27,303 nucleotides of DNA from positions 1 to 27,303 of the forward strand of contig JBDRKQ010000242.1 of NCBI GenBank assembly GCA_043813895.1. Reading direction: 5' to 3'. This DNA is from CAZTAR01 sp043813895 (GTDB taxonomy: Bacteria; Planctomycetota; Phycisphaerae; UBA1845; UTPLA1). Below, in pieces: positions 1 to 9,800 of this stretch; positions within the stretch are counted from its first letter, which is position 1; each line of letters starts with the position of its first letter. The notes beneath the pieces were generated by a model. That model searched no databases and was not told the origin of the DNA. It worked only from the letters and a program-made list of their open reading frames with translations. Made by a program: the position numbers and the translations under genes.

Positions 1-230
1 GAGATGTTCGCGCACTCGGCCTGCGCCCGAAGCACCTTGTCCTTGTATTCCTCGATCTGGCGTCGGAGGGATTCGATCGTCTCGGGCTCCTGCGGTTTGG
101 AGGCAGGTTCGCCGGAGCGCGCCTGATCGTTCTGCCCGGCCCCGTCTGTGGAAGGCTGACCGTCGGCGGCCGGGGCGAACTTGGCCACCTCATCTTCCGT
201 GGCAATCGCGATTTTGTCCTTCTTCTTCAT
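1..230 (-). CDS. grpE: GrpE nucleotide exchange factor, N-terminal part (truncated by window edge)
   Basis: This is the first 76 codons of a gene that runs off the left edge. The protein starts MKKKDKIAIATEDEVAKF, continues with a low-complexity Ala/Gly/Ser/Gln/Pro stretch, and then enters a helix containing SLRRQIEEYKDKVLRAQAEC. The RAQAE segment is the conserved entry into the GrpE coiled coil. GrpE is the cytoplasmic exchange factor that releases ADP from DnaK. The gene lies 40 bp downstream of dnaJ on the same strand, at the end of the visible chaperone cluster, and this position supports the call. The conserved C-terminal beta domain is outside the window, so identity rests on the coiled-coil entry and on context. 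A dnaK gene is not visible here. Confidence 0.8.
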   Translation of the reverse strand, partial: MKKKDKIAIATEDEVAKFAPAADGQPSTDGAGQNDQARSGEPASKPQEPETIESLRRQIEEYKDKVLRAQAECANI

Positions 231-270
231 GGTTCGTCCCGCACCCGGAAGAAACGAGCGTGACAACGCG

Positions 271-1404
271 CTAGTCACCCAAGTCGAAGAACTCCTTTAG
301 CCTCTCCAGGAAACCCTTGCTCTGCGGTAGTACGCGCTTGTCCTCTGTGGCGGCGAACTCCCGCAAGAGCGATTCCTGCTTGCTGTTCAGCCGCCGAGGG
401 ATCTCCACAAGCAGCCGCACGATCTGGTCGCCCCGACGGCCGCTGCGTATATCCGGCAGACTGATGCCGGCCAGGCGGAGCATCTCTCCGTGTTGGCTGC
501 CCGCGGGAATCGTTACCTCCGCCTTGCCGTCAAGGGTGGGCACCTCGATCTTTGCGCCCAGCGCAGCCTGCGTGAAGCTGATGGGCAACTCACATAGCAG
601 GTCGTTCCCATGTCGCTGCAAGAACGGGTGCGGCTCCACTCGGATATAACAGTGCAAGTCGCCGCGGGCGCCGCTGTCGCCGGGTTCACCTTCTCCTCGC
701 AACCGCACGGCCTGCCCATCGTGAACGCCGGCCGGGATCTTCACCGTCACGACGCGACGCTTCGGTGCTCTGCCTGCGCCTTTGCACTCCCGGCAGGCGC
801 GGGTGAACTTCGTGCCTCGCCCGTTGCAGTCGGGACAGGCAGTGACCATCCGGGTCGTGAAGAAGCCGAGGCCTGCCGATCGCTCGACCTGCCCATAGCC
901 GCCGCACGTGCCGCATGTCTGCGTCTTTGTCCCCGGCTCGGCGCCCTTGCCCGCACAGCGGTCACAGAAGTCGTTGCGTGTGAACTCGATGGGGCGCTCG
1001 GATTCCTTCGCGACATCCGCCAACGACAGCACAACCTGCGTCTGCAAGTCCACCCCGCGAGAAGCGCGTCGACCACCGAACGGCATCCCGAACATGTCCC
1101 CGAAGATGTCTCCAAACACGCTGAAGATGTCGTCGGGACGCATGTGGGAGAAATCATGTCCGGCCGTGCCGCTCAGTCCGGCATGACCGAATCGGTCGTA
1201 CAGACTGCGCCGCTCCGACTCGGACAGAACTTCGTAGGCCTCGGCCGCTTCTTTGAAGCGGGCCTCCGCATCCGGCACATCCGAACCACGGTCCGGGTGG
1301 TACTTCATCGCTGCCTTGCGGTAGGCGCGCTTGATCTCATCCGGCGACGCGTCGCGACTGACGCCGAGAACTTCGTAGTAATCCCGCTTCTCTGCCACGC
1401 TCAT
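271..1404 (-). CDS. dnaJ: Chaperone DnaJ (Hsp40, type I)
   Basis: The product is a 377-residue type I J-protein that delivers substrates to DnaK and stimulates its ATPase. It has an N-terminal J domain with the HPD motif at residues 36-38, a Gly/Phe-rich linker at about residues 75-115, and a zinc domain with all four Cys pairs (C147/C150, C164/C167, C190/C193, C204/C207). The C-terminal substrate-binding domains follow. Length and domain order match the family. It starts with ATG behind only a weak purine stretch (GTGGAACGGCA). It follows the second groEL by 115 bp and precedes grpE by 40 bp. The gap upstream contains a 10-bp perfect hairpin that could tune expression relative to groEL. Confidence 0.97.
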   Translation of the reverse strand: MSVAEKRDYYEVLGVSRDASPDEIKRAYRKAAMKYHPDRGSDVPDAEARFKEAAEAYEVLSESERRSLYDRFGHAGLSGTAGHDFSHMRPDDIFSVFGDIFGDMFGMPFGGRRASRGVDLQTQVVLSLADVAKESERPIEFTRNDFCDRCAGKGAEPGTKTQTCGTCGGYGQVERSAGLGFFTTRMVTACPDCNGRGTKFTRACRECKGAGRAPKRRVVTVKIPAGVHDGQAVRLRGEGEPGDSGARGDLHCYIRVEPHPFLQRHGNDLLCELPISFTQAALGAKIEVPTLDGKAEVTIPAGSQHGEMLRLAGISLPDIRSGRRGDQIVRLLVEIPRRLNSKQESLLREFAATEDKRVLPQSKGFLERLKEFFDLGD

Positions 1405-1468
1405 TGCCGTTCCACTATCGCCGAACGCCGTTGCACGATTGATTCCGCACCACCCGCAAGAAACGACA

Positions 1469-1497
1469 ATCGGGACGGAGCGCTGCCCCGTCCCGAT
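1469..1497 (-). other. Strong intergenic hairpin between the second groEL and dnaJ
   Basis: The arms ATCGGGACGG (1469-1478) and CCGTCCCGAT (1488-1497) are perfectly complementary over 10 bp around a 9-nt loop. In the minus-strand transcript the hairpin is followed by TGTCGTTTCTTG, which is only a poor U-tract. It may be a partial terminator, an RNA-processing site or a 3'-end stabiliser that sets the groEL:dnaJ ratio. Function is inferred from structure and position only. Confidence 0.55.
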
Positions 1498-1519
1498 GCC
1501 TCTCGCTCGGACTCTATAT

Positions 1520-3139
1520 CTATCGGATCGCCCCCGCGATCTCCTTATCTTGTTCCTTGTCCTTCAGCTCGGTCACCATGACGTTCGTCATCAGCAGCAT
1601 GCCCGCGACACTGGCGGCGTTCTGCAATGCCGTGCGAACCACTTTGGCAGGGTCGATGATGCCCTCTTGAACAAGGTCGCAGAACTTGTCGGTCCGCGCG
1701 TCGTATCCGTAGTCTCCCTTGCCCTCGGCGACCAGTTCCGCGATCACCGCGCCGTCTTTGCCGCTGTTTTCCGCGATCTGGCGCGTCGGCTGTAACAACG
1801 CCTCCGCGACGATCATCATGCCGGTGTTCTCGTCGCCTTTGACTTTCTTGGCCGCGCCCTTGATGTCCTCGATGCAGCGAATCAAGGTCACACCGCCGCC
1901 GCAGACAACGCCCTCTTCGGCCGCCGCCTTGGTCGCGTGGAAGGCGTCATCGACGAGGTCTTTGCGTTCCTTCACTTCGATTTCCGTCGAACCGCCGACG
2001 CGAATCACGGCGACGCCGCCGGTCAGTTTCGCCAGGCGCTCCTGGAGCTTCTCGCGGTCGTAGTCGCTCGTCGTCTTCTCGATCTGGTGGCGAATCTGAT
2101 CGGCGCGTGTCTTGATGTCGGCCTTCTTGCCGGCACCTTCGATGATCGTCGTGTTGTCCTTGTCGATGACGATCTTCTTGACGCGGCCGAGCTGGCCAAG
2201 CTCGATGTTCTCGAGCTTCAAGCCGCGATCCTCGCTGACGAACTCGCCGCCCGTGACGGTCGCGATGTCCTCCAGCATGGCCTTGCGACGGTCACCAAAA
2301 CCCGGAGCCTTGACGACGCAGCACTTCAAAACGCCGCGAAGCCTGTTGACGACCATCGCCGCCAGGGCCTCGCCCTCGACGCTTTCGGCGATCACCAGGA
2401 GCGGCTTGCCTGTCGTGACGACCTTCTCCAGGAGCGGCACGAGATCCCGCACCGAGCTGATTTTTTTCTCGTAAAGCAGCACGTACGCGTCTTCGAGCAC
2501 GCACTCCATCTCGGTTGTGTTCGTGATGAAGTACGGGGAGACGTAGCCGCGGTCGAACTGCATACCTTCGACAACTTGCTTCTCTGTCTGGAGGCTCTTG
2601 CCCTCCTCGATCGTGACGACGCCTTCCGGCCCCACCTCTTCGAGCGCTTCGGCCAGCATCTTGCCGATTTCCGCACTGCCATTCGCGCTGACCGTGCCCA
2701 CCTTCGCGATATCGGCGGAGCCCTTGACCTTGATCGCCATGCGGGCGATCGCTTCCACCGCCGTGTCCACGGCCCGATCGATGCCGCGTTTTAGGAGCAT
2801 GGGGTTCGCGCCCGCCACGACGTTCTTCAGGCCCCTCTTGTAAATCGCCTCGGCAAGCACGACCGCCGTCGTGGTGCCGTCCCCGACCACGTCCGAAGTC
2901 TTGCTTGCCACTTCGTTCACCATCTTCGCGCCCATGTTCTCGAAGGGCTGCGGCAGCTCGATCTCCTTGGACACCGTCACGCCGTCCTTCGAGACGCGCG
3001 GGGCGCCCCAGGACTTCTGCAACAGCACGTTCCGGCCCGTCGGCCCGAGCGTCACCTTCACCGCCGCCGCAAGCTGCGTCAGTCCTTCGCCTAAGTTCTG
3101 ACTCGCGTGCTGATCAAAAAGCATCTGTTTGACAGCCAT
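1520..3139 (-). CDS. groEL: Chaperonin GroEL, second copy without a GGM tail
   Basis: The product is a 539-residue Hsp60 subunit of the ATP-driven folding chamber. The equatorial ATP-site aspartates D52 (KDGVTV) and D87 (GDGTTTAV) are present, as is the later DDAFHATKAA segment that carries the third catalytic Asp. The protein ends in DKEQDKEIAGAIR and lacks the Gly-Gly-Met-rich C-terminal tail that lines the cavity in typical GroEL. It shares all core motifs with the other GroEL encoded at 3679-5325 but is clearly divergent. The start ATG has a good ribosome site (GAGGAAGTGAA before it). It lies 157 bp downstream of groES. A tail-less paralogue may have a narrower client range; that is inference. 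Confidence 0.96.
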   Translation of the reverse strand: MAVKQMLFDQHASQNLGEGLTQLAAAVKVTLGPTGRNVLLQKSWGAPRVSKDGVTVSKEIELPQPFENMGAKMVNEVASKTSDVVGDGTTTAVVLAEAIYKRGLKNVVAGANPMLLKRGIDRAVDTAVEAIARMAIKVKGSADIAKVGTVSANGSAEIGKMLAEALEEVGPEGVVTIEEGKSLQTEKQVVEGMQFDRGYVSPYFITNTTEMECVLEDAYVLLYEKKISSVRDLVPLLEKVVTTGKPLLVIAESVEGEALAAMVVNRLRGVLKCCVVKAPGFGDRRKAMLEDIATVTGGEFVSEDRGLKLENIELGQLGRVKKIVIDKDNTTIIEGAGKKADIKTRADQIRHQIEKTTSDYDREKLQERLAKLTGGVAVIRVGGSTEIEVKERKDLVDDAFHATKAAAEEGVVCGGGVTLIRCIEDIKGAAKKVKGDENTGMMIVAEALLQPTRQIAENSGKDGAVIAELVAEGKGDYGYDARTDKFCDLVQEGIIDPAKVVRTALQNAASVAGMLLMTNVMVTELKDKEQDKEIAGAIR

Positions 3140-3219
3140 TTCACTTCCTCATCGTGATTCGATCGCCGGCCGTGCGGCCGTCGGGTTTTTTGTCCGTTCC
3201 TGTCTGTTTCCGTCGTGTT

Positions 3220-3244
3220 CCGTCCCGGCCGGGCGCCCGGACGG
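3220..3244 (-). other. GC-rich hairpin in the groES-groEL gap
   Basis: CCGTCC (3220-3225) pairs with GGACGG (3239-3244), and the inner GGC/GCC pairs extend the stem. The hairpin sits in the 157-bp gap between groES and the second groEL. On the minus strand it is followed by an A-rich rather than T-rich stretch, so it is unlikely to be an intrinsic terminator. A role in mRNA processing or stability is possible. Confidence 0.4.
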
Positions 3245-3296
3245 CGCAGGCGGCGCGAGCCGAGCTTCGCCTATTCGTCAGTCTTGCTCGTCAGTC

Positions 3297-3596
3297 TCAT
3301 CCTTCGATGATCGCCAGAATGTCATTCTCGCGAACGATCGTGTAGTGCTTCTCATTGATTTCCGTCTCCGTGCCGGCGTACTTCCGGTAGAACACGTTAT
3401 CCCCGACCTTCACCGACAGGGGTCCTCGATTCCCCGAGTCGAGTAGTCTGCCGGGACCGACCGCTCGCACGGTACCGCGCGTCGGTTTCTCCTTTGCCTG
3501 CTCCGGCAGCAGGATTCCCCCCGCCGTCATATCCTCCGCCTCGTGCTGCTGAATCAGGACGTGATCGTCCAGGGGTTTGATCTTCACTCGTGTCAT
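3297..3596 (-). CDS. groES: Co-chaperonin GroES
   Basis: The product is a 99-residue Hsp10, the heptameric lid of the GroEL chamber. The N-terminus MTRVKIKPLDDHVLIQQ is typical, and the mobile loop that docks on GroEL includes AGGILLP at about residues 25-31. The roof-loop and strand GDNVFYRKYAG follows, and the protein ends ENDILAIIEG. The frame stays open upstream by 25 codons, but the chosen ATG is preceded by AGGAG at 9 nt and matches the family N-terminus. It lies between two groEL genes, 82 bp downstream of one and 157 bp upstream of the other, so a single GroES may serve both GroELs. Confidence 0.96.
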   Translation of the reverse strand: MTRVKIKPLDDHVLIQQHEAEDMTAGGILLPEQAKEKPTRGTVRAVGPGRLLDSGNRGPLSVKVGDNVFYRKYAGTETEINEKHYTIVRENDILAIIEG

Positions 3597-3678
3597 GTTT
3601 TGTGTCTCCTGATCGTATCGATTCGGGGCTGACCCGGTTCTATTTGGTCTTTTCGTTTTTCTTCCCCCCACCGTCCGC

Positions 3679-5325
<1,647 letters not shown>

Positions 5326-5473
5326 CGATGTAAGCCTCCTTGTGGCTAGTGCTTTGGACCTTCAGAGTCGGTTTACAGCTTGACCCTCAGACGGCCCCTC
5401 AAGGCCGCACACCCCCAGCGAAAGATAGATGGCAACTCTTGTGCCGAGAACAGGAAGCCGGCCGCCAAAACTT

Positions 5474-5495
5474 ATCTCCTGATAGGCCAGGAGAT
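5474..5495. promoter_or_regulatory. Perfect 8-bp inverted repeat upstream of groEL (operator or terminator candidate)
   Basis: ATCTCCTG (5474-5481) and CAGGAGAT (5488-5495) are exact reverse complements separated by 6 nt. In the minus-strand transcript the hairpin is followed by AAGTTTTGG, a very short U-tract, so it could weakly terminate transcription coming from rpsG. As DNA it is equally plausible as a repressor operator for the groE genes. The sequence cannot separate these two readings. Confidence 0.45.
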
Positions 5496-5596
5496 TACGA
5501 GAGATCAAAACCCTCCTGGGCCGGTGCTGCGCGGTGGGCTGACTGCCACTCCGGCAGCCCCGGTTCAGGGCACTGCCGTTGTGTCATCCCAAGCTA

Positions 5597-5680
5597 ATCC
5601 GAGCTTCAAGCGCCAGCGCGGAATCTGCGCGGACAAAGCGTGGGTCGCCGGACCTGCTCGCTGCCGCTCGGGGCTCGGAT
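5597..5680 (-). repeat. 84-bp dispersed repeat with inverted termini, copy A
   Basis: Read on the minus strand this element begins ATCCGAGCCCCGAGCG and ends CTTGAAGCTCGGAT. It aligns without gaps over all 84 positions to the plus-strand element at 19879-19962, with 66 identities by hand count (about 79%). The outer 8 bp (ATCCGAGC/GCTCGGAT) form a terminal inverted repeat. No coding sequence is associated. It sits just past the end of rpsG. Confidence 0.75.
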
Positions 5681-5786
5681 TCGGTACCCGACGCCGGACC
5701 GCGGGCGCAAGGCACCACGACACGGCTCGAAACCCAATCGTATTGCTTCGGGGTGCGGGTGTCGGAATGTTAAGGCGAAACGGAAG

Positions 5787-6263
5787 CTACCACGCGAAAT
5801 GGGCGAATGCCTTGTTCGCCTCGGCCATCCGGTGTACGTTTTCCCTCGTCGTAACGGCCGTCCCCTGCTTGTTGTAAGCGTCGAGCAACTCCGAGGCCAG
5901 TCGCTGCTCCATCGGGCGGCCGCGCTTGGCCCGCGCCGCGTCAAGCACCCAGCGAATCGCCAGGGCCTGGGCTTTCTTGGGCTTCACCGCCATTGGCACT
6001 TGGTAGTTGCTGCCACCGACACGCCGGCTGCGAATTTGAACACCCGGCTTCACGGTTTCAATCGCGGCTTCAAAAACCTCGATCGGCGGGACGTCTGTGA
6101 CTTTCTCCGCGATGATCGCCAACGCGCCGGCGAAGATCCGTCGGGCCACCGTCTTCTTGCCATCCCACATCATGCAATTCATGAACTTCGACGCCAGCCG
6201 ACTCCCGTACGTGGGATCGGGACGAAGCTGCTCAGCCGACTTGGTCCACCGCTTATAACCCAT
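5787..6263 (-). CDS. rpsG: 30S ribosomal protein S7
   Basis: The product is a 158-residue S7, which nucleates assembly of the 30S head by binding the 3' major domain of 16S rRNA. The sequence opens MGYKRWTKSAEQLRPDPTYG, contains SKFMNCMMWDGKK, and carries the conserved beta-hairpin core RSRRVGGSNYQVP. It ends with HRMAEANKAFAHFAW. The frame is open for 26 codons upstream, but the ATG at 6263 matches the family start and usual length (about 156 aa). Only a GAGG about 13 nt upstream could serve as a ribosome site. It follows rpsL by 108 bp. The gene after it is groEL, not fusA as in a standard str operon. Confidence 0.96.
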   Translation of the reverse strand: MGYKRWTKSAEQLRPDPTYGSRLASKFMNCMMWDGKKTVARRIFAGALAIIAEKVTDVPPIEVFEAAIETVKPGVQIRSRRVGGSNYQVPMAVKPKKAQALAIRWVLDAARAKRGRPMEQRLASELLDAYNKQGTAVTTRENVHRMAEANKAFAHFAW

Positions 6264-6289
6264 CGCTTTTCTTGTCCTCGTCTTCTGGG

Positions 6290-6310
6290 GTGCGGGCGAA
6301 ACACCCGCAC
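6290..6310 (-). other. Hairpin in the rpsL-rpsG gap
   Basis: GTGCGGG (6290-6296) and CCCGCAC (6304-6310) are perfect 7-bp arms around the loop CGAAACA, followed on the plus strand by GCTGCCG. The layout resembles the hairpin at 17501-17515 (loop AGA, followed by CGCTGCCG), so the two may belong to one small palindromic repeat family. Here it could mark an RNA-processing site in the rpsL-rpsG transcript. Confidence 0.5.
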
Positions 6311-6371
6311 GCTGCCGACGAATCGATTCGCCGAACCCCATACTCGACCGGGCCGCCCGGCCATCGGTTGA

Positions 6372-6764
6372 TTACTTGCGTCTCTTTGTGCCGTACTTGC
6401 TGCGTCCCTGCGCACGGCGAACATTGAACTTGTCCTGATCCTCGACTGCCGCACAGTCGAGCACGCCTCGGACGATGTGGTAGCGGATGCCCGGCAAGTC
6501 CCGAACGCGGCCTCCGCGAACAAGCACCATCGAGTGTTCCTGGAGGTTGTGTCCAATCCCGCCGATGTAGGCCGTTACTTCACGGCCATTCGACAGCCGG
6601 ACGCGAGCAACCTTGCGAAGGGCGGAGTTCGGCTTCTTGGGTGTCATGGTCTTGACGATCAGACAGACCCCGCGCCTTTGGGGGCACTGCTCCAATTCGC
6701 GTGACTTAGACTTCTTGCGCTCAAGGGTCCGAGGACGCTTGCATAGCTGATTGATCGTGGGCAT
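6372..6764 (-). CDS. rpsL: 30S ribosomal protein S12 with natural Arg88
   Basis: The product is a 130-residue S12, part of the decoding centre. The TPKKPNSALRKVARVRL segment places Lys43 and Lys44 as in E. coli gene numbering. The second decoding loop reads RGGRVRDLPG, so position 88 is Arg where E. coli has Lys; the codon is CGG. K88R is a known streptomycin-resistance substitution in other bacteria. The C-terminal region (VEDQDKFNVRRAQGRSKYG) is slightly longer than in E. coli. The ATG has GAGG 5 nt upstream. It lies 79 bp downstream of rpoC and begins a two-gene remnant of the str operon. Confidence 0.97.
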   Translation of the reverse strand: MPTINQLCKRPRTLERKKSKSRELEQCPQRRGVCLIVKTMTPKKPNSALRKVARVRLSNGREVTAYIGGIGHNLQEHSMVLVRGGRVRDLPGIRYHIVRGVLDCAAVEDQDKFNVRRAQGRSKYGTKRRK

Positions 6765-6782
6765 CGTTACCTCATATCACTG

Positions 6783-6797
6783 TGCCGCCGGGCGGCA
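6783..6797 (-). other. Hairpin in the rpoC-rpsL gap
   Basis: TGCCGC (6783-6788) and GCGGCA (6792-6797) pair perfectly around a CGG triloop. It lies in the 79-bp gap between rpoC and rpsL. No U-tract follows in the minus-strand transcript (CAGTGATATGAGG), so a processing or stability role is more likely than termination. Confidence 0.4.
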
Positions 6798-6843
6798 TGG
6801 AAAACGCCGAGCCTCGCATGATACCGTGACAGTTCGCCCGGCG

Positions 6844-9800
6844 TCAACCACCGCTTCCCGGAACCTCTGCCGCCGGCGAATCGGCCTCCGGGGACGCTGC
6901 CATCGCAGAGTCTGAGGCTGTAGCCTCTGCCGACACGGGGGAGTCGGCCGCCCCCAAGTCTAGCGGCCCCGCCGCCGGGCCGCCGGTGAACACATCCTCA
7001 CCACTGAGACTCGGCATCCGAACCTCCGATGGCTCCTCCTCGATCGGTTCGCCCGTATGGACCACGGTTATCGACGCATGGGGCTTGAATGCCGTGCCGG
7101 CCGGGATGAGATGCCCCAGAATCACGTTCTCTTTGAGCCCGCGCAGATGGTCCATCGCACTCCCGAGGGCCGCCTCGGTCAAGACCTTGGTCGTCTCCTG
7201 GAAGCTCGCGGCGGAAATGAACGACTCGCTCTGCAACGCGGCCTTCGTGATACCCAGTAGCTGCGTCGCCCCCGTCGCAGGCTTGGGCCGCCGCCCCTTT
7301 GCCGGCGCCTTGTTCTCTTCATCGAGTGAGTCGTTCTTTGCGATCAGCACCTCTTTCAGCACGATCTCGCCTTCGGAGCAATCGGAATCCCCCGCATCGG
7401 AAATCTTCACGCTTCTCGCAAGGCGCTCGTTCTCCGCCTGGAACGCGAATTTGTCCAACACATCGTTCGGTAGGAACTGCGAATCACCCGGATTCTCCAC
7501 CTTCACCTTCCGCAACATCTGGCACAGGATCACCTCGATGTGCTTGTCGTTGATACCGACATTCTGCGAGCGATACACCGATTGGATTTCGTGGAGCAAG
7601 TAGTTCTGAAGCGATTCCTCTCCTTTGATGGCGAGCATGTCATGCGGCACCAAGGGACCGTCGCAGAGCGGGTCCCCGGCCTGTACGCGGTCGCCCGCAT
7701 GGACCAACAGATGCTTGTCCTGCGGAACGTGGTGTTCGCGCGGGTCGAGGTCCTTGCTGTCCGGATGAACGACGATCGTCATCTTACCTCGCCGCTTATC
7801 ACTGCGGATTTCCACAGTACCGGTGATCTCGGCCATGACGGCCGGTTCCTTGGGCTTTCGAGCTTCAAAGATCTCGGTCACTCGCGGCAGACCACCGGTG
7901 ATGTCCTGAACGCCGGACAACTCCCTCGGACGGCGTGCCAGCAACCACCCCGCGCGGACCTCGTCACCCTCGACGACTTCGATTCGGGCTTTCGCGGGGA
8001 GGTAGTGGTACTCGAGGATCTTGCCCTCGGCATCCTCGATGATGATCTGTGGGTTCTTGTCGCCACGATGCTCAACGACGACGTGTTTCGACGTCTGTCC
8101 CTCCGTCTCGAGGCGCACCGTCTCACCCTCCACGACATCCTGGAGCCGAATGAAACCGGCCGCCTCGGCCAGGATCGGCGTTAGGTGGGGGTCCCAAGTC
8201 GTTATGGTCGTCCGCGGTTCTACCTTCTCCCCGTCGCGTATGTGAAGACGCGCGCCGTACGGAATCTTGTAGCGCTCGAGTTCGCGTCCCTTCTCATCGT
8301 CGATTGCCAACTCGCCGTTGCGCTTCAGCACGATCAGGTAGCCCTTTCCGGTTTCCGGATCGTCCAACTCGACGGCGTTGAGGTTGTGGTACTTCGCAGC
8401 GCCGCCACTGAGGCACTTGATCTCGCTCTGGATCACGGAACGGCTCGCCACGCCGCCGGTGTGGAACGTACGCATCGTCAACTGCGTTCCGGGCTCGCCG
8501 ATCGACTGGGCCGCGATGATACCCACGGCCAGCCCCTGCTCGACAATCTGCCCGGTCGCCATGTCCATCCCGTAACACCTGGAGCAGATGCCGGTCGGAC
8601 TCTCGCAGGTCAGCGGACTGCGAACGCGTATCGTCTCAAGACCGAGCCCCCCTTCCGCGGGCGTGTTCTCGATGCGTCGCGCGATTGCCGGCGTGATGAT
8701 GTCGTTTTCCTTGACGATGATCTCGTCCGACACGATGTGCCGAATCGTATCCCGGGCCGTTCGGCCGATGATCGACTCGGACAGCGTGATGTCTACCTCC
8801 TCGCCTTTATAGAGGACGCCCTTGGTCACACCCTTGATCGTTCCGCAATCATTTGTGTTGATGATGACGTTCTGGGCGACATCCGCGAGCTTCCGCGTGA
8901 GATAACCGCTGTCCGCCGTCTTAAGGGCGGTATCCGCCAATCCCTTCCGGGCGCCGTGAGTCGAACTGAAGTACTCCAGAACGCTCAGGCCCTCGCGGAA
9001 GTTCGCCTTAATCGGGGTCTCGATGATCTCTCCCGAGGGTTTCGCCATCAACGCACGCATACCCGCAAGCTGACGGATCTGGTCCACGCTCCCTCTCGCC
9101 CCGGAATCACTCATGAGGTAGATTGGATTCAGATACCGACGGGCGCCCGGCTCATCACGTTCGACATAGTGCGTGTTCTCATCGCGGTAATCATCTTTCA
9201 GCTCGGCCATCATGGCCTCGGTGACCGCTTCGCGGACGTGAACCCAGATGTCAATCAGCGCGTTGTAGCGCTCCATGTCGGTGATAGCGCCCTGCCTGAA
9301 GGCCTTTGTGATGCGGTCGACCTTCTTCTGGGCCTCGTCGATGATCCCCTTCTTCGCGCTGGGAATGCGCATGTCGGTCAGGCCGAACGACAGGCCTGCC
9401 AGGGTGCTCCACCGGAAGCCCAATCCCTTGATGTGGTCCAGCACGTCGATCGTCGCCCCGCGGCCGAGATACGCGTAGCAATCGGCAATCACGCGGGAGG
9501 CGCCCTTCTGGCTGAGCGGGTAGTTGTAGTACGGCATTCCCTCAGGCAGCATATCGTTGAAGATGAGGCGGCCGACGGTCGTCGTGACCAGCCCGTTCTC
9601 GGGCACCGGATGCCGCTGTTCCTTTTGTCCTTCGACGATCTTGTCCTGGTGTATCCGCACGCGGATCGGCTCGTGGATATCGAGCTTGCCCAGCTCATAG
9701 GCGAACATCGCCTCGATCGGGCCGGCGAAGCTGCGCATCATCGAGTCTTCGCGTGGGGTGTAGTACGCGCAGGTCAGGTAGAAGATGCCCATCACGATGT

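Larger units (their letters stand above)
5326..5786. other. 461-bp intergenic region between rpsG and groEL
   Basis: No convincing gene is found in this stretch. It contains a perfect inverted repeat at 5474-5495, one copy of an 84-bp dispersed repeat at 5597-5680, and an imperfect CTTGA...TCAAG pair just upstream of the groEL leader. The consensus CIRCE element TTAGCACTC-N9-GAGTGCTAA is absent; only an isolated AGCACTAG half-like sequence occurs near 5350. The size of the gap and the strong groEL ribosome site suggest an independent groEL promoter here, but I could not pick out a reliable -35/-10 pair. Confidence 0.6.

Noticed and set aside
2461..2467. A7 run in the second groEL as a programmed slippage site
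   Set aside because: It encodes the conserved KK of EKKIS in frame, and no alternative-frame product or stimulating structure is evident.
3597..3671. 25-codon N-terminal extension of GroES
   Set aside because: The extension has no family similarity, and the ATG at 3596 has a good ribosome site and the conserved N-terminus.
5345..5360. CIRCE/HrcA operator upstream of groEL
   Set aside because: Only a partial half-site (AGCACTAG) is found; the paired inverted half with 9-nt spacing is missing.
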